From positions 190,501,766 through 190,565,765 of the forward strand of contig OU015492.1 in NCBI GenBank assembly GCA_907164885.2: a DNA stretch of 64,000 nt, read 5' to 3'. Origin of the DNA: Dolomedes plantarius. Its lineage: Eukaryota; Arthropoda; Arachnida; Araneae; Dolomedidae. Positions within the stretch are counted from its first letter, which is position 1. Every line of letters starts with the position of its first letter. Shown piece after piece: positions 47,344-58,849 of this stretch. Below the pieces are notes generated by a model, which searched no databases, had not been told where the DNA came from, and worked only from the letters and a program-made list of their open reading frames with translations. The position numbers and the translations under genes were made by a program.

Positions 47344-47599
47344 TCTTTAAATGTGGGCACGGTAGCCCGGTCAGCGAAGGTGTCGAGCTAATGATCTGTA
47401 AGTTGCTGGTTCGACACCCGATGCCAACATGTGTACACTAATGGTGGCTGGTGTACAGTAAAATTCTGTTGTAGCTACAATGTCCTCCCAGTTCTCAAAA
47501 CAATACCTCTGGAGGTGCAGGGTCAAGTGTTCTGGTCTCGTCACTTGACTCAATTAAAAATTACGGGACCGGTATTTCACAATCGGGTGCAGCATGGAC

Positions 47600-49277
47600 C
47601 AGGGTTGGCAGATTGGGCCCAGCTCAGTAAAACCCACCCGCATTTTTGAGGGCGGGCCCACCAACAAAAACCCACTCAGTTTTTGCTAAAAGTGGGTTTT
47701 TGTACAGAATTTGGGATTATTTTAAAATTTCTTAAATTATAATAATTTATATAAATTGCAGGATTATAAAACTGTTTCTAAAATGTTAAATTTTTGTGTT
47801 ATTGCTGATAATTTGACCTTGTAAGCATTTCTAACTATTTTAAAACTTGCTTTAGACATTTTTACTGCTAATAAATCTTTTACATAGAGGGGCATAACCA
47901 AAAATTGTATACAAATTAAACCGTAGCTTGTAAAAAAATATATATAGTTCATAAAGTCGAAGAAATTTACTATAAATGTAGGAGGATATACTATTATGAA
48001 AGACTACATTTTTAGATCAAGCTTTTATTGCAACACACTATGACACAGAAGCTCTGAAAAAAAGTTTCTGATTCAATCAAATCTGAAAGTTCCAGATTAA
48101 ATTCTCTTATTTTGTTATTAAAGTTAAATGTTATTATAAAGTTAATCTCAAATACTTTAATTTTTACTATTTACCAATCACATTCAGATTGTTCTTTCTT
48201 ACTTTGTAAGGCATACACAAGATTCGATTCACAAGAATCGAACTTTTGAGTGAATGAATTAAAGAAGCTGCTTGGGATATGCTAATTTCGGCATACACAC
48301 TTAGTATAAATACCATGCAGCGTCATTAATAAAAAAAAGTTGTTAAGGTTGAAAAGGTGTTATCCTGCGCTAGTGCTTAGCAGGCCCAAAGTTTACATGG
48401 CAGTACTGCTGGTTTGACTCTCTGCTGGGTGAGTATTGAAAATATATTGTTCTTGAAAGCTGTATTTATATATTCCGTACAAGTAGTACGTATGCTTATT
48501 GCTGTAAAAGCAAATTCTATATGTGCAACGAACTCAATAAACATTGTTTCATGTATAAATTGTGTTTGTTTCAAATTCAAATAGAGTGCCACTTCAAATT
48601 ATATACACCCAAGTCTGGGTAGAAGTGAGCTTATATACTCTATAACTTTGATGGTAATATTTATAAATTTTTACCAGTTTTTCGCATTGTTCATTACTGA
48701 GCTTATTATGCAGTTTAGACCACACAAACCCACATGTTGAAAAGCTGCGTTCTATAGATGCAGAACTTGTAGTAACGGATTGCAGGGATTGGAAAAAGGT
48801 ACAAAAATCAGCATCCAACTTGTGCTCCTTCGTCTGCTTTTTAAATTTCAAAATACCTACCATCCTTCTGTCTGCAAAAATTATTGGATGAACCTACCTG
48901 TTTTATTTATGTGCATTATGTTTAACAAGCTTAACAAGGGGGGGGGGGGGTCCTATGCAAAGAAAAAAAAAACCAAAACCTTAAACCCTAAAGAAATACA
49001 TGATCACAATGCGTGCCCCCCCCCCCCTCCAAAAAAAAATTTCTGTCTATGCCCTTGGCTTTAGGGCATAAAACTATTAAACCAAACTAAACTATTTTTG
49101 CTTAAAAAATTTTTAAAAATGAAGGTAATTTTTATTTTCATATCTCAAACATAAAAAGACAAGAAATTAGAACAATATCATACAAGTATTTTCAAATACA
49201 CAGAAAAACCCGGGCGGGCTGGGTTTTTGAGCAAAGCCCAGGTTTTTGTGCAAAAGCCCGGGTTTTTGCCAACACTG
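47600..49277 (-). mobile_element. hAT element with 8-bp target duplication
   Basis: Ends cagggttggcagattgggcc and gtttttgccaacactg; identical flanks gcatggac at 47592-47599 and 49278-49285. 1678 bp. The left and right subterminal regions carry repeated gggttttt/aaaaaccc motifs. It holds only the C-terminal end of a transposase (48594-48863). Confidence 0.95.
48594..48863 (-). pseudogene. hAT transposase C-terminal dimerisation domain fragment
   Basis: 89 codons with SSASIERSFSTCGFVWSKLH followed by NKLSNEQCEKLVKIYKYYH, the highly conserved hAT C-terminal dimerisation motif (S.ER.FS..G...SK.RN.L...), where the last catalytic Glu is the E of IERSFS. The region upstream to the terminus is only about 400 bp, so the BED finger and catalytic core are deleted. 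The open frame itself is undamaged. Confidence 0.88.
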
Positions 49278-49413
49278 GCATGGACCTACCCACTATGGTA
49301 CACCCGGAGCAACGCACATAACGCATTCGGCAAAGTAGTCGCACACTCCTGACTTTTCTTGGAGAAGAGCATCTGCTCAGCTCCCAGCTATTGAAAAAAA
49401 ATTCTTTAAATGT

Positions 49414-50911
49414 AAAGTGAAAGTCAATATATTCAAGCATAGTGATTCAACTACACTATATTTGAATAAACAGAAAGATTTTTCTCAAAATAAAAATGAA
49501 ATTGGGTTACTTTAATTTTGAAAATATTACAAGGTTATGACACAAATAATTCATTCAATCAAATTGTAATAAACTTTTACTGAGAAAAAAACACAGTGAT
49601 AATGGAATAAAGGCAATGTTAAAAAAACATACTACTTGCAAGACATGCTACTATTTATAAAAAAAAGTTGATTTTAAATCTAGGTTGACAATTATACTTT
49701 CTTTCGTATTTCATAAATAAATCGTTAGATATAAATAGACAGATTTCGATGAAGGTGAAATTCTGTAATTAAACAGTCATAGCTTCAGGTGAACATATGG
49801 ATGAGATAAACAGCAACAGTTCAAGCAAATTCCATCTTTTAAGTACACCTGAGAAATAATGAATTAGATTTATTCTATTATATAATGACAAAATTTTATA
49901 AGATATTAGAAATTATAAAGAATTTCAAACAATGTTATATTTAAACTGACCAATAACAAAACAGTAATCTTTACAGTTCAGAAATTTCACTCAGTATTTC
50001 ATTCTAAACTAATTAAACGAATGTGTCTATTTTAATTACTTAGGTATTTAAATAAACTTACGTTATCTTTAAAACAGTTTACTTCAAAATGTACAGTTTT
50101 ACAAATGTATGGGTATGTGTATGTGAGCATTAATACTATGTTATATTATTTAGGTCTATAGAGACTTGGTCAATATATCCAGGTGATATACTTGCATTGC
50201 TTAGAAAAGAAACTGGCTCGACATCTGCGAAATGACATTTTTTTTCTATTTTGTTTGGACGCAAAACAACTACCGGTATCAAAATTTTTAAAAGAGAAAT
50301 TGAAAAACGAAATTAATGACGTCAAACAAAATCAAAAGTGATCCTGAAAAGGGATTCTGCATTTCTGTTGTACGAAAGACAATTTTGCTTGACGCGGTAC
50401 GTAATAAAGGATACAAAAAAACATACAAATAAGGCTCACGTCCGAGAACGAACAGAAAAAGCAAGGTGGGAACCAAAGCAATCGAATAGTTTTGAAAAAC
50501 GTTATTCTTTAACTTCGGAAAAGTACTGCAGGTCCATAATAATTCACAATTTCAAAAGCTGCTTTAAAGGTAAACAAATGTTTTTCTGTTTGGAAAATAT
50601 TGTCACAGTTACAGTCAGCTAATCTGTTTCGTATTGTTAAGGAAGCGGTATAAGCGTGTCAAACTCAAAGACTAACATGGGCTAAATGAACAAGATTTAA
50701 GTTTATGTAGGCAGCAAAAAACAGAAACTCTTCAAAATCAATTTTCGTAGAAACGTAGGTTTATTTCGCAAAGTATAGTGTAAAAAAAAACAAGAACAAT
50801 ATTAATGTTTACAATTAATGTTTTCTTTCTGACACTTTTCGTTCTTGAACATTATTTTATTAGACACTGAATAATTGGGCAAATTAATAAGAATTATCCG
50901 AAAGCGAAATA
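49414..50911. other. AT-rich spacer
   Basis: A phrase gtgtcaaactcaaagactaac near 50658 resembles hAT MITE ends, but no partner end was found. The 94-codon plus frame at 50338-50622 was not recognised. Confidence 0.4.
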
Positions 50912-51161
50912 CAGTGGTACCTCGACATACGAGTTTAATTCGTTCCATGGCGGAGCTCGTAACTCGAATTACTCGTATCTCGAATCAATTTTCCCCATTG
51001 AAATGAATGGAAATGCCATTAATTCGTTCCGAGCTCCCCCAAAACACCGTAGTTTTTTGTTACATGTTTTTAAATAAGATAAATGTGCTTATAAATGACG
51101 AACATTGTATAAAAATGCAATACAATAGAATATACTGCAATAAACTTGTTTTATTAAGTGT

Positions 51162-51402
51162 TTTTTTGTATTTATTTATTTATTTCTTAAATGCGGAGGC
51201 ACTTGTCGTCAAACATTCGCCTATACCACGCAGCAATTTTACTGCCCATTTTATTGTGGGAGCACCATATAGGCGGACAGCATTACCCCTTATGAAGGGA
51301 CGACACGAACGGAGGCATTTTTCGAGGCGCGAAGTCAGGATTCAATCCGAGCACCCTCAGCACCGAAAACCAGCGCGCTGTACCACTGGGCTGCCACAAG
51401 CC
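51162..51402 (-). mobile_element. tRNA-derived SINE with 14-bp target duplication
   Basis: On the minus strand: head cccagtggtacagcgcgctg (A box), B box ggattgaatcctg (complement of 51336-51348), body, and a T-rich plus-strand end (A tail). Flanked by gttttattaagtgt at 51148-51161 and 51403-51416. 241 bp. Confidence 0.92.
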
Positions 51403-51533
51403 GTTTTATTAAGTGTAATGTACAACATTTACCTGACGGTAGAGGAGAATAGGATTCCAGGCCACAAACCCATGAAGGATAGCAAACCCTCGCACTGTGC
51501 GCCAAGTGTGACTGCAAGATTAAGGGCCTGTTC

Positions 51534-51718
51534 ACATAGGAGTCCGTTGCGTAGCGTTAAGAAAAAGATGACGTTGAGACGAAAATAAACCAATCATAGG
51601 CGTTAAAAATTTTATCGCTAATCGTTTGGAGGCATATGATTGGTTAATTTTCGCCATCTATTTCTCAACGCCATCTATTCCTTAACGCAACGCAACGGAC
51701 TCCTATGTCAACAGGCCC
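51534..51718. mobile_element. palindromic MITE of the tgttcacatag family
   Basis: gggcctgttcacataggagt at the left and cggactcctatgtcaacagg ccc at the right; ttaa at 51530-51533 and taag after 51718. 185 bp with a longer unpaired centre than 18622-18750. Confidence 0.85.
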
Positions 51719-51739
51719 TAAGCCGCTGCTCCTTTATCA

Positions 51740-51874
51740 TTAGGAAAATCCCAGAGCCTTTAAGCATACACGTACACTTTGGTAATGTTTTCTGATAATT
51801 TCTTTTTTCAACCCAATGCACATCATCCGCTTCTTCTTCTCACTGTCCTTCGCACTCACTTTCTTCGGACCCAT
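51740..51874 (-). pseudogene. Tigger transposase N-terminus
   Basis: MGPKKVSAKDSEKKKRMM then IGLKKEIIRKH, the start of the psq-type helix-turn-helix of Tigger-type transposases. It breaks off after about 45 codons; the remainder is missing or replaced by SINE insertions. Confidence 0.7.
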
Positions 51875-52009
51875 GGTTGGAAAAATGAAGGTTTGCTTAG
51901 CAACTGCAAGCACAAATACGAGCACATAACTGATGCTTTTATTACGATCTAGCCTTCAAGTGAACGAATGGGACACGGAAGCTAGGCGATTGTTGCGTAA
52001 ATAAATGTG

Positions 52010-52365
52010 GTTGTACTGTCCACATTCCTCTTTCTCAGGATCCGTAGAATGGGGAGGGCTTGCGATCCTAGGACCAAGGTTATCCCATCCCCTGGTCCCC
52101 ATGGGGAGTACCAGTGTTGGGGATGGAATTGATGAATTGAATCTATCTCTTTGCGAGAGAGGTTGGACGATGTTCGGTTCCGGTTTGGTTTGGAGCACTA
52201 CGGTAACTTTTTGCTACACGACGGCTAATGAGACCGAGACCTACAGTTTAAAGTCGATTCGGAACGGCTACAAACATCCATGCCAACAGTGGGACTCGAA
52301 CCCATTGGATCTGAACCGAATGCCAGCGCCCAAGCCATTCGGCCATCGTCTGGCTCTGTTCGGTT
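52010..52365 (-). mobile_element. SINE with tRNA-Ser/Leu-like head
   Basis: Minus strand gatggccgaatggcttgggc (close to the class II tRNA A-box region), a loop, then B box gggttcgagtccc (complement of 52291-52303). The body is unique among SINEs here except for a matching fragment at 461-510 (gtgctccaaaccaaacc). Borders approximate. The plus-strand frame at 52005-52427 is not a gene. Confidence 0.75.
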
Positions 52366-53424
52366 TCGGAGGGCTAATCAAGTGTGGACAGAGCAAGCTT
52401 CCCCGGGTGATAATTGTTGAATGTTAATCTCTCAGTTTAAGACTGGATAGTAGTCTTAATCACAAAGGAAAACAGCCCTGCCGTGAGGCATCTAGTCAAT
52501 GCCAGCCAACGCCGAGGTAATTTAAGAACAGATCAAACATGAGGACGATCCCCAGCAGGGCAAATTTTAACTTTAGAAATTTTAACTTTAGAAAATTAGA
52601 AATTTTAACTTATTTTAACTTTAGAAAATGAGGGCAAGTGCTTGGTAGTAACCACCATATTGCGTGCTATTCCATGCGAGGGAGGTATGAAGGATGCCAA
52701 ATATGTTGGTAATTTGTGTGCCAACAAGCTAACATTTCTTTTTGTTTTGAAGGGTGACTAACTTAGTTCTATTAGATAATTACATATAAAGAGTTAAGTT
52801 ACACTTTAGGTAAGTAGAACGTCCCGCGTATGTGCTCCAGCGACTAAGTGTCCTTTTCTTTTTCTTTTTTTTTGAAATTAACAATGGTTACAGTAGTACA
52901 ATGAATACAGTAGTTGAAATGCAATGATTATAAATGGTTTCGTAATGAAAATAAAAATATGCTGGTTACAGAGTATGAAATAAATACATTATAAGTTTGC
53001 AATGAATATAGTAGTCTTGTAATGGATAGTAGTCTTAAGAATAATATGTATACAATTGTATAATAACTGTACATAAAGTTTGTAAATATTATATGCTTCT
53101 CATGTTCTCATTTGATGAGCTCGCAACATGGCGTTCTCTGCGCAAACTAGCGGTGGGGTATTTGAGGCTTGCTCGTAACTCGAATATTAGTTCGTAACTC
53201 GAAGCAAAAAAATCTGCCGAGAGAATGCTCGTATCTCGAAAAACTCGTAAGTCGAGACACACGTAAGTCGAGGTACCACTGTATAACCTGCTTCACACCC
53301 ACCAAACAAATTACTTCGTACAAAACTATTTACTGATCAGACTACTGGTCTGGCATGAGGTAGTCAGCTGCTAAAATACTCGCTGCTAGTGGGAAAAATG
53401 GTGCGCTTGGGCATAAGGCACTAT

Positions 53425-53650
53425 AAGGACTTCGCCTTAATAAAATTACTTCAAGCCTTTTTGTATTTTATGCTTTAATTGCATATATCAAATAAATCCA
53501 GGCTATTTACAAAATAAAACAAATTAAATTCATGGGTTCACACGGCAGCGACGAGGAAGGAGAGGCTTGAGTTGTCACTGCTCTCATTCAAATCTTTCTA
53601 GGCCCAACGGCCATCCGGCAGCATCTCTTTGTCTCCAACTCCAGCGTGGG
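53425..53650 (-). repeat. LTR-like direct repeat, copy 1
   Basis: About 225 bp matching 58855-59083 at roughly 83% by eye, same orientation; shared blocks include gtattttatgctttaattgc and ctaggcccaacggccatccg. Continues into the 116-bp repeat next to it. On the minus strand it resembles an LTR of a retrotransposon. Confidence 0.6.
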
Positions 53651-53766
53651 TAACACCTTTTTCGACTCCTTGGCAAAAACGCCTCGCCTTTCCACACACT
53701 AACTTCCTCCGCCAATTCTGGCAACCTCTCTGAGCTAATTCTATTTTGGCGTTTTTACGAGGAGAC
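53651..53766. repeat. 116-bp direct repeat, copy 1
   Basis: Matches 54820-54935 with two mismatches in 116 bp and no gaps (tttttcgactccttggcaaa ... cttttacgaggagac). Confidence 0.93.
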
Positions 53767-54819
53767 TGTAGCTTCATGACAGTTGCCTTTCCCTCTCATG
53801 TTTGAGAAACTTGCCTGCCCCTTTTCATTTTGTGCAGTTTGCTCAACTTGAGTTTCAGGTTGGAAGCACCTTCCCTTTGGTAAACGCTCACGAGGATGTA
53901 CTCACAACAGGTCACATACCTCAAATTTATGTTTGAATTGTCTTGATTTTTTTATTCTTCACAATAATTGAATGTTAGTGTCAATTGTTGGAATTTGTAT
54001 TTTTGTTCGAATTTTTGCAACATCAGGTACCAGACATTTGGTATTGATGTTGAAAGTTAATTTTGTCAGCATTTGGTAAATTTATTCTACTAATTGCTGA
54101 AAGAACTTTTAATATTTTTGTGTACATGATTTTCTTGATCATGTACACAAAATTGAAAATAAAAATTGAAATTGAAAACCAATGATAAAAGTAAAATATA
54201 AAAAGTGTTTTGTGTAAAGAAAAAAAAGGAATCAATAACTAATGTGAAACGGACCATAAACAACAAAGAACATTATTTTTCTAAAAAAGTGACTACACCT
54301 CAGGAGATCTCCAAAACGACTAAACCATACTACGATTAAAGACTGTGAATAAAAATCTCTTTTGAGACTTTTACAAGTTGAACTGTACACGTCCAGGACT
54401 CTGAAAACTTTTCAGACTGTGATACATGTCAGGGACTGAGACCTGCACAATATTTTTACTTATATCTGTATTTGGAACGTCTTTACATCTGATGTTATTA
54501 GTGTTTTCATTTAAGTGTACCATTCCATTTTTAGTTTTCTCCAGCTATTTGTTTTTTAAGATTATGCCATATCTGTTCTTTTCATGTTATTTGTTATTAT
54601 GTTTTTCAGTTGTAAATTTTAACATAAAAATTTGGGATTTTCGAGCCAGCTTCAACCTAATATTCTAACTACTAATTTTCATGTTCTCACTATCTGGAGT
54701 GTCTTGGAGTCGGCGGCCGCGGCTCCAATTCATTTTAGATGGGGGGGGGGGGAGGATATTCTGTGGTAATATTATTAACAACCTATAATCGCCCATTCTG
54801 ACCTTTCTCTCTGTTCTAG
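53767..54819. other. segment between two 116-bp repeats
   Basis: AT-rich, with a 12-bp-stem hairpin tgtgtacatgat/atcatgtacaca (54119-54149), a G-run at about 54742 and gcggccgcgg at about 54713. No gene recognised. Confidence 0.5.
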
Positions 54820-54935
54820 TAACCCCTTTTTCGACTCCTTGGCAAAAACGCCTCGCCTTTCCACACACTAACTTCCTCCGCCAATTCTGGCAACCTCTCT
54901 GAGCTAATTCTATTTTGGCGCTTTTACGAGGAGAC
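54820..54935. repeat. 116-bp direct repeat, copy 2
   Basis: See 53651-53766; 1169 bp apart. Confidence 0.93.
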
Positions 54936-55066
54936 GCGAGCTGGCTCCGAGGTGATGAAGATATGTAAAACTTTACGTCAAATAAACTTCAATTATTCGA
55001 TATGATTTGGAATCTTTTTGTTACGGCCTCGGTTGCAGTATTTTCACGAGATGTCCATTTCGGACA

Positions 55067-55111
<45 letters not shown>

Positions 55112-55659
55112 AAATAGATGAAAGAGAATACCAGTAATAGCACAAAAGCTACTTGCAGCTAGGAACAAATAACATGAAAAGAACAGTATGAAAGAGGTTT
55201 TAGACAGTATCTCTTCGTCAGCGGTGTCAATACTGTCTAAAAACCAATGGATTGTTTCTGATGAGTATGATCTATACAATAAACACACTCAGACACCGTA
55301 CAATCCATGAAAAACAGAAGAATTGATTAATTATTGAATTAAGAGTTACTTAACCAAAGAACACCAAGCCTGGCGCTAGACAGAGTGGAAGTTAAGAACA
55401 TGTAACCGCAAGATGACTGACGTCACAAAACTTGCAACCATGGAGATTATGGATACTCAGTTACTGACTTACTAAGGTTACAGTATTTTAGGACTATTAA
55501 ACCATTATTAATTTAGTTTTTTATTATTATTACTAAGAGTTATTTTTATTCTTATTTTTATTTTTACTTATAATGTTTATTTTATTTTTTATTTTTAGTA
55601 GTTATTTTTTCTATTTTTTCTTATTATTATGTTTAACTTATTAAATGCAACAGAACAAA
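54936..55659. other. spacer with hairpin and (TA)n
   Basis: gagatgtcc/ggacatctc hairpin at 55048-55070 directly followed by (TA)n to 55109; pyrimidine/adenine low-complexity at 55510-55630, the 3' flank of the reverse transcriptase frame. Confidence 0.5.
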
Positions 55660-57684
55660 CTATTCATTAAAACTAAAACAACCAATTATGTTTTTGGATA
55701 GACTTTCGGGGTAATTATTACGTGTTAGCACAGCTTTCAAGTCTAAAATATGCTTATTCCTATTGTCTTTAGAACATAGCCTATTTATACGAACTAACTG
55801 ATTTACGATAATGTTATTAAAAACAGATTTATGTAAACAGGTTATGTAATTTTGAAATTTAACAATATTAAAATTATAGTCAGATCTTTTGTCGTATAAG
55901 TCAAAAGTAAATTTGCTGTGAGAATTTAATTTAATGTTAATATCTAAAAAGTTTACATTAATATTATCATGGCTACTTTTAATTAGTTCCAGGTTAGGAG
56001 GGTAAAAATTTAAGTCTATATGGTTATTACTTTTATTAATTACTATTATATCATCTATATACCTAAATATATTGTAATTTCAATTTTCTATATTATTAAT
56101 TTCAAAATAATATAAGTATAAATTAGCTAGCATACTTGAAGCATTACCACCTTGTGGTAAACCTTTGGACTGTAAGTATATACTATTATTATGAACTATG
56201 TAATTATGTTTAGTTACTAAATCTAGAAGCCTATTGAAACGAGTTAGTTTAATTTCGTTGCCCAAGTACTGAATATTATTTTGTACTAACATTATGATTA
56301 TTCTATTTAAATCAATTATATCGATATTATTAAATGGATCTTCAAAATCATTAGTTACTACATTTTTACAATTATCTAATGTTTGTAGTTTTCTAATTAG
56401 ACTATAGCTATTATCAATTATACCACAAACACCAGATGTTATATTTTTATAGATTAATTTAAGGTAATTTAATAATATTACACTTGCTTTAGTAGCATAA
56501 GTGTTGTGACCACAGGTTACTGCTCTAAAAGCAATAGGTGTTTTATGAAATTTAGGAACTAAAGTAATATATGGAAAAAGATAATTGTTTGATGATATAC
56601 CTAATAGTTTATATTTTGCTATTATTTTCTTAATAATAATACTAGTAGTTTCTTTTAATGGCTGAAAAAGATCACTATTTTCTAGCTGTTTTTTTAAACT
56701 TATGGCAAAATATTTTTTACAAATAATTGCATAGTTGTTGGCTGCTTTATCTACATAAGTGATTATAAAGTCTTCTTATAATTTTGCAATAGAGCCTTTA
56801 AAGTGTTTATAGGAATTATTAATGTTATTACTACTATTGGGTAGTTTAGAATGTACTAGTTTTAGTAAATTAATTTTCCATGGGTTGAAGGCTTCTGTAG
56901 GTATAGAGTAATTAATTGCTATTTTGTATATAAATTTATCTAAATCAGCATTTAAGAAACTTATTATTTTCTTATTATTATTAGTACTAGGTAATCTAAA
57001 CTTAGTTCCCAAACTCATCAACTCTCGAAGTGCTACATCATCCACTATATCCAAATTGCCTGTTATTACATGACCATGTGTCGTATCTACATAACTATTG
57101 TAATTGGGCAGATTACAAACACAATTTAAATTTATTGATTGAGAAAAATATTTTAATACCTGATTATAGTTAAATATACGTCTACCCATAGGCAGAGTGT
57201 ATTTAAAGGCACGTTTTACTTTTATTTCATTTATAGGAAACATATCATGAAGTTTATCAAATACACTATTGAAGTTTATATTATTTAGTTTATGGTTGGT
57301 AAAATTTAGTACACAATAAGTGTTATTAGCTGTATTTTGTTTTTTATATAAGTTTATTTTTAAATGATTAGCCCATGTTAATATTAAATCATATACCAGA
57401 TGCTGATAATGATAATTCTTTATTTTAGTACTTAAAAATAGTTGATATAGCTTAATGATATGTTTTTTAACGATAGAAAATATCCAAGCTTTTAATTTTT
57501 TATATTGATAATCAATAATAAACCTTTCCTGAAAACTTATTAAAGAATTTTTATATAAGTTACAATCATAAGTCTTACTTTTATTATAACTTTTACCTCT
57601 TTTAGTTCTTTTTGATGTCTTAGTATCTTCGATTAGTTGAGGGTAAATAGGATGAGCTGACACATCAGTAAAATTAAATTTAAC

Positions 57685-57699
<15 letters not shown>
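55660..57699 (-). pseudogene. reverse transcriptase of an unusual retroelement, two in-frame stops
   Basis: One minus-strand frame of 680 codons interrupted only by TAA at codon 308 (56776-56778) and TGA at codon 540 (56080-56082). It opens in a (TA)n tract, so the true N-terminus is uncertain. Codons 193-236 hold a C-x-C and HGHVITGNLDIVDDVALREL then GTKFRLP block, and about 313-327 TYVDKAANNYAIICKKY. Reverse-transcriptase motifs follow: LVPKFHKTP...FRA, motif A TNDFEDPFNNI (Asp 451), motif B KGLPQGGNASSMLANLYL, motif C YIDD (548-551, just after the TGA) and FLDINIKL with a C-terminal thumb-like region to RNNYPESLSKNI. No RNase H, integrase, protease or GIY-YIG domain was seen. The layout recalls Penelope-like and related RTs; assignment is tentative. 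Confidence 0.85.

Positions 57700-57743
<44 letters not shown>
57684..57743. repeat. (TA)n(TG)n microsatellite
   Basis: Overlaps the apparent start of the reverse transcriptase frame. Confidence 0.95.
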
Positions 57744-57746
<3 letters not shown>

Positions 57747-58191
57747 TGTAAGTAATTTACCCATTACATCGCGTCCTTAAATTATAACCTGAAAGGTAAA
57801 ACAAGCTCATATTTACATGGCTGGAGCTAGACTCAGCCTGAAACGAATTAAAATAAATTTGGAGGCAGTCGGATCGAATCGTTTATTAGAGCGTCAAACG
57901 TACATCCGTATATTTCAGAAAACGGCTCGGAAGTAATATCACCTTTCAACATTATGCGCGAGAGGGCGAAAATAACATGGCTATTATTTGTAGAGTCAAC
58001 AGATATTGGGGCTCGCGATGCAAACCCACTACCGACTTCAGACGTATACACATGTAGAAATGCAAAGGCATGCGATTCATGGGAAGTTCTACTGCTAAGG
58101 GTTTTAAAGCGATAAATTAATATTACTGGGGATTGGATTTAGGAAAGGGAATTTAAATGCCAGAATGGAGGGCATAATATTTAATATTTAC
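57744..58191. other. spacer
   Basis: More balanced base composition than its surroundings (for example about 57840-58060); not recognised. Confidence 0.4.
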
Positions 58192-58193
58192 TT

Positions 58194-58276
<83 letters not shown>

Positions 58277-58288
58277 TATTTATATAAG

Positions 58289-58330
<42 letters not shown>
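58192..58330. repeat. (CA)n(TA)n(TG)n self-complementary microsatellite
   Basis: About 25 bp CA, about 70 bp TA with interruptions, about 30 bp TG; the whole tract can fold on itself. Confidence 0.95.
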
Positions 58331-58332
<2 letters not shown>

Positions 58333-58715
58333 CTTGTTCTCAAATGGACACTAAATGACTTAACTTTTTATATTCACCATCTAAAAAACAGTACGGGAAA
58401 CTATAATTGTTTCATTCCAGAAATTGATTTCTTATATCAAATTTCTCTCAAAACTTAAATTTTATACTTGTTCTCAAACGAACACTAAATGGCTTAACTA
58501 TTTATATTCACTATCTAAAAATACACAGTATCAGAAATTACATTTGTTTCACTCCAGCAATTGATTTCTTTATATCAAATTTCGCACAAAATTTAAATTT
58601 TATACTTGTTCTCAAACGAACACTAAATGGCTTAACTATTTATATTCACCATCTAAAACCACAAGATCAGAAACTATTATTTGTTTCACTCAAATTGATT
58701 TCCTTATATTATTTA
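58333..58715. repeat. tandem repeat, monomer about 135 bp, three units
   Basis: Units begin cttgttctcaaa at 58333, 58467 and 58605 and share cactaaatggcttaactatt, tatattcaccatctaaaa and aattgatttcttatatcaaa. Third unit slightly shortened. Confidence 0.9.
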
Positions 58716-58849
58716 TTGCATTTAAATAACACTAAACATTATTAAAAATTCACGCTATTTAAAAAATTCACACCAAAGCCAGAATCTGTTATAAACGAAT
58801 CGGCTTACCTGTAATTTTCCAGGCTCTTCTTCGACATCCGTAGTACACA

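Larger units (their letters stand above)
47355..49402 (+). mobile_element. tRNA-derived SINE interrupted by a hAT element
   Basis: Head gtagcccggtcagcgaaggt and B box tggttcgacaccc (47407-47419), body to 47599, then after the hAT insertion 49286-49402 ending cagctattgaaaaaaaat. An 11-bp target duplication tctttaaatgt flanks the whole unit (47344-47354 and 49403-49413). Without the insertion the SINE is about 362 bp. Confidence 0.9.
50912..53281 (-). mobile_element. Tigger/pogo element loaded with later insertions
   Basis: Ends cagtggtacctcgacatacg and gtaagtcgaggtaccactg, flanked by TA (50910-50911 and 53282-53283). Subterminal actcgtaactcgaa-type repeats at both sides. The 2370 bp include two SINEs (51162-51402, 52010-52365) and a MITE (51534-51718). 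Only the transposase N-terminus survives (51740-51874). Confidence 0.9.

Noticed and set aside
45950..49850. Minus-strand terminal coding exons near 46000 and 49845
   Set aside because: Each has an acceptor-like site and a short open run, but lengths are what chance allows and no conserved protein or linking exon was found.
50640..50720. Charlie-like hAT MITE
   Set aside because: Only one phrase (gtgtcaaactcaaag) fits; no opposite end or duplication.
52005..52427. 140-codon plus-strand frame
   Set aside because: Covers an antisense SINE, including its tRNA-like head.
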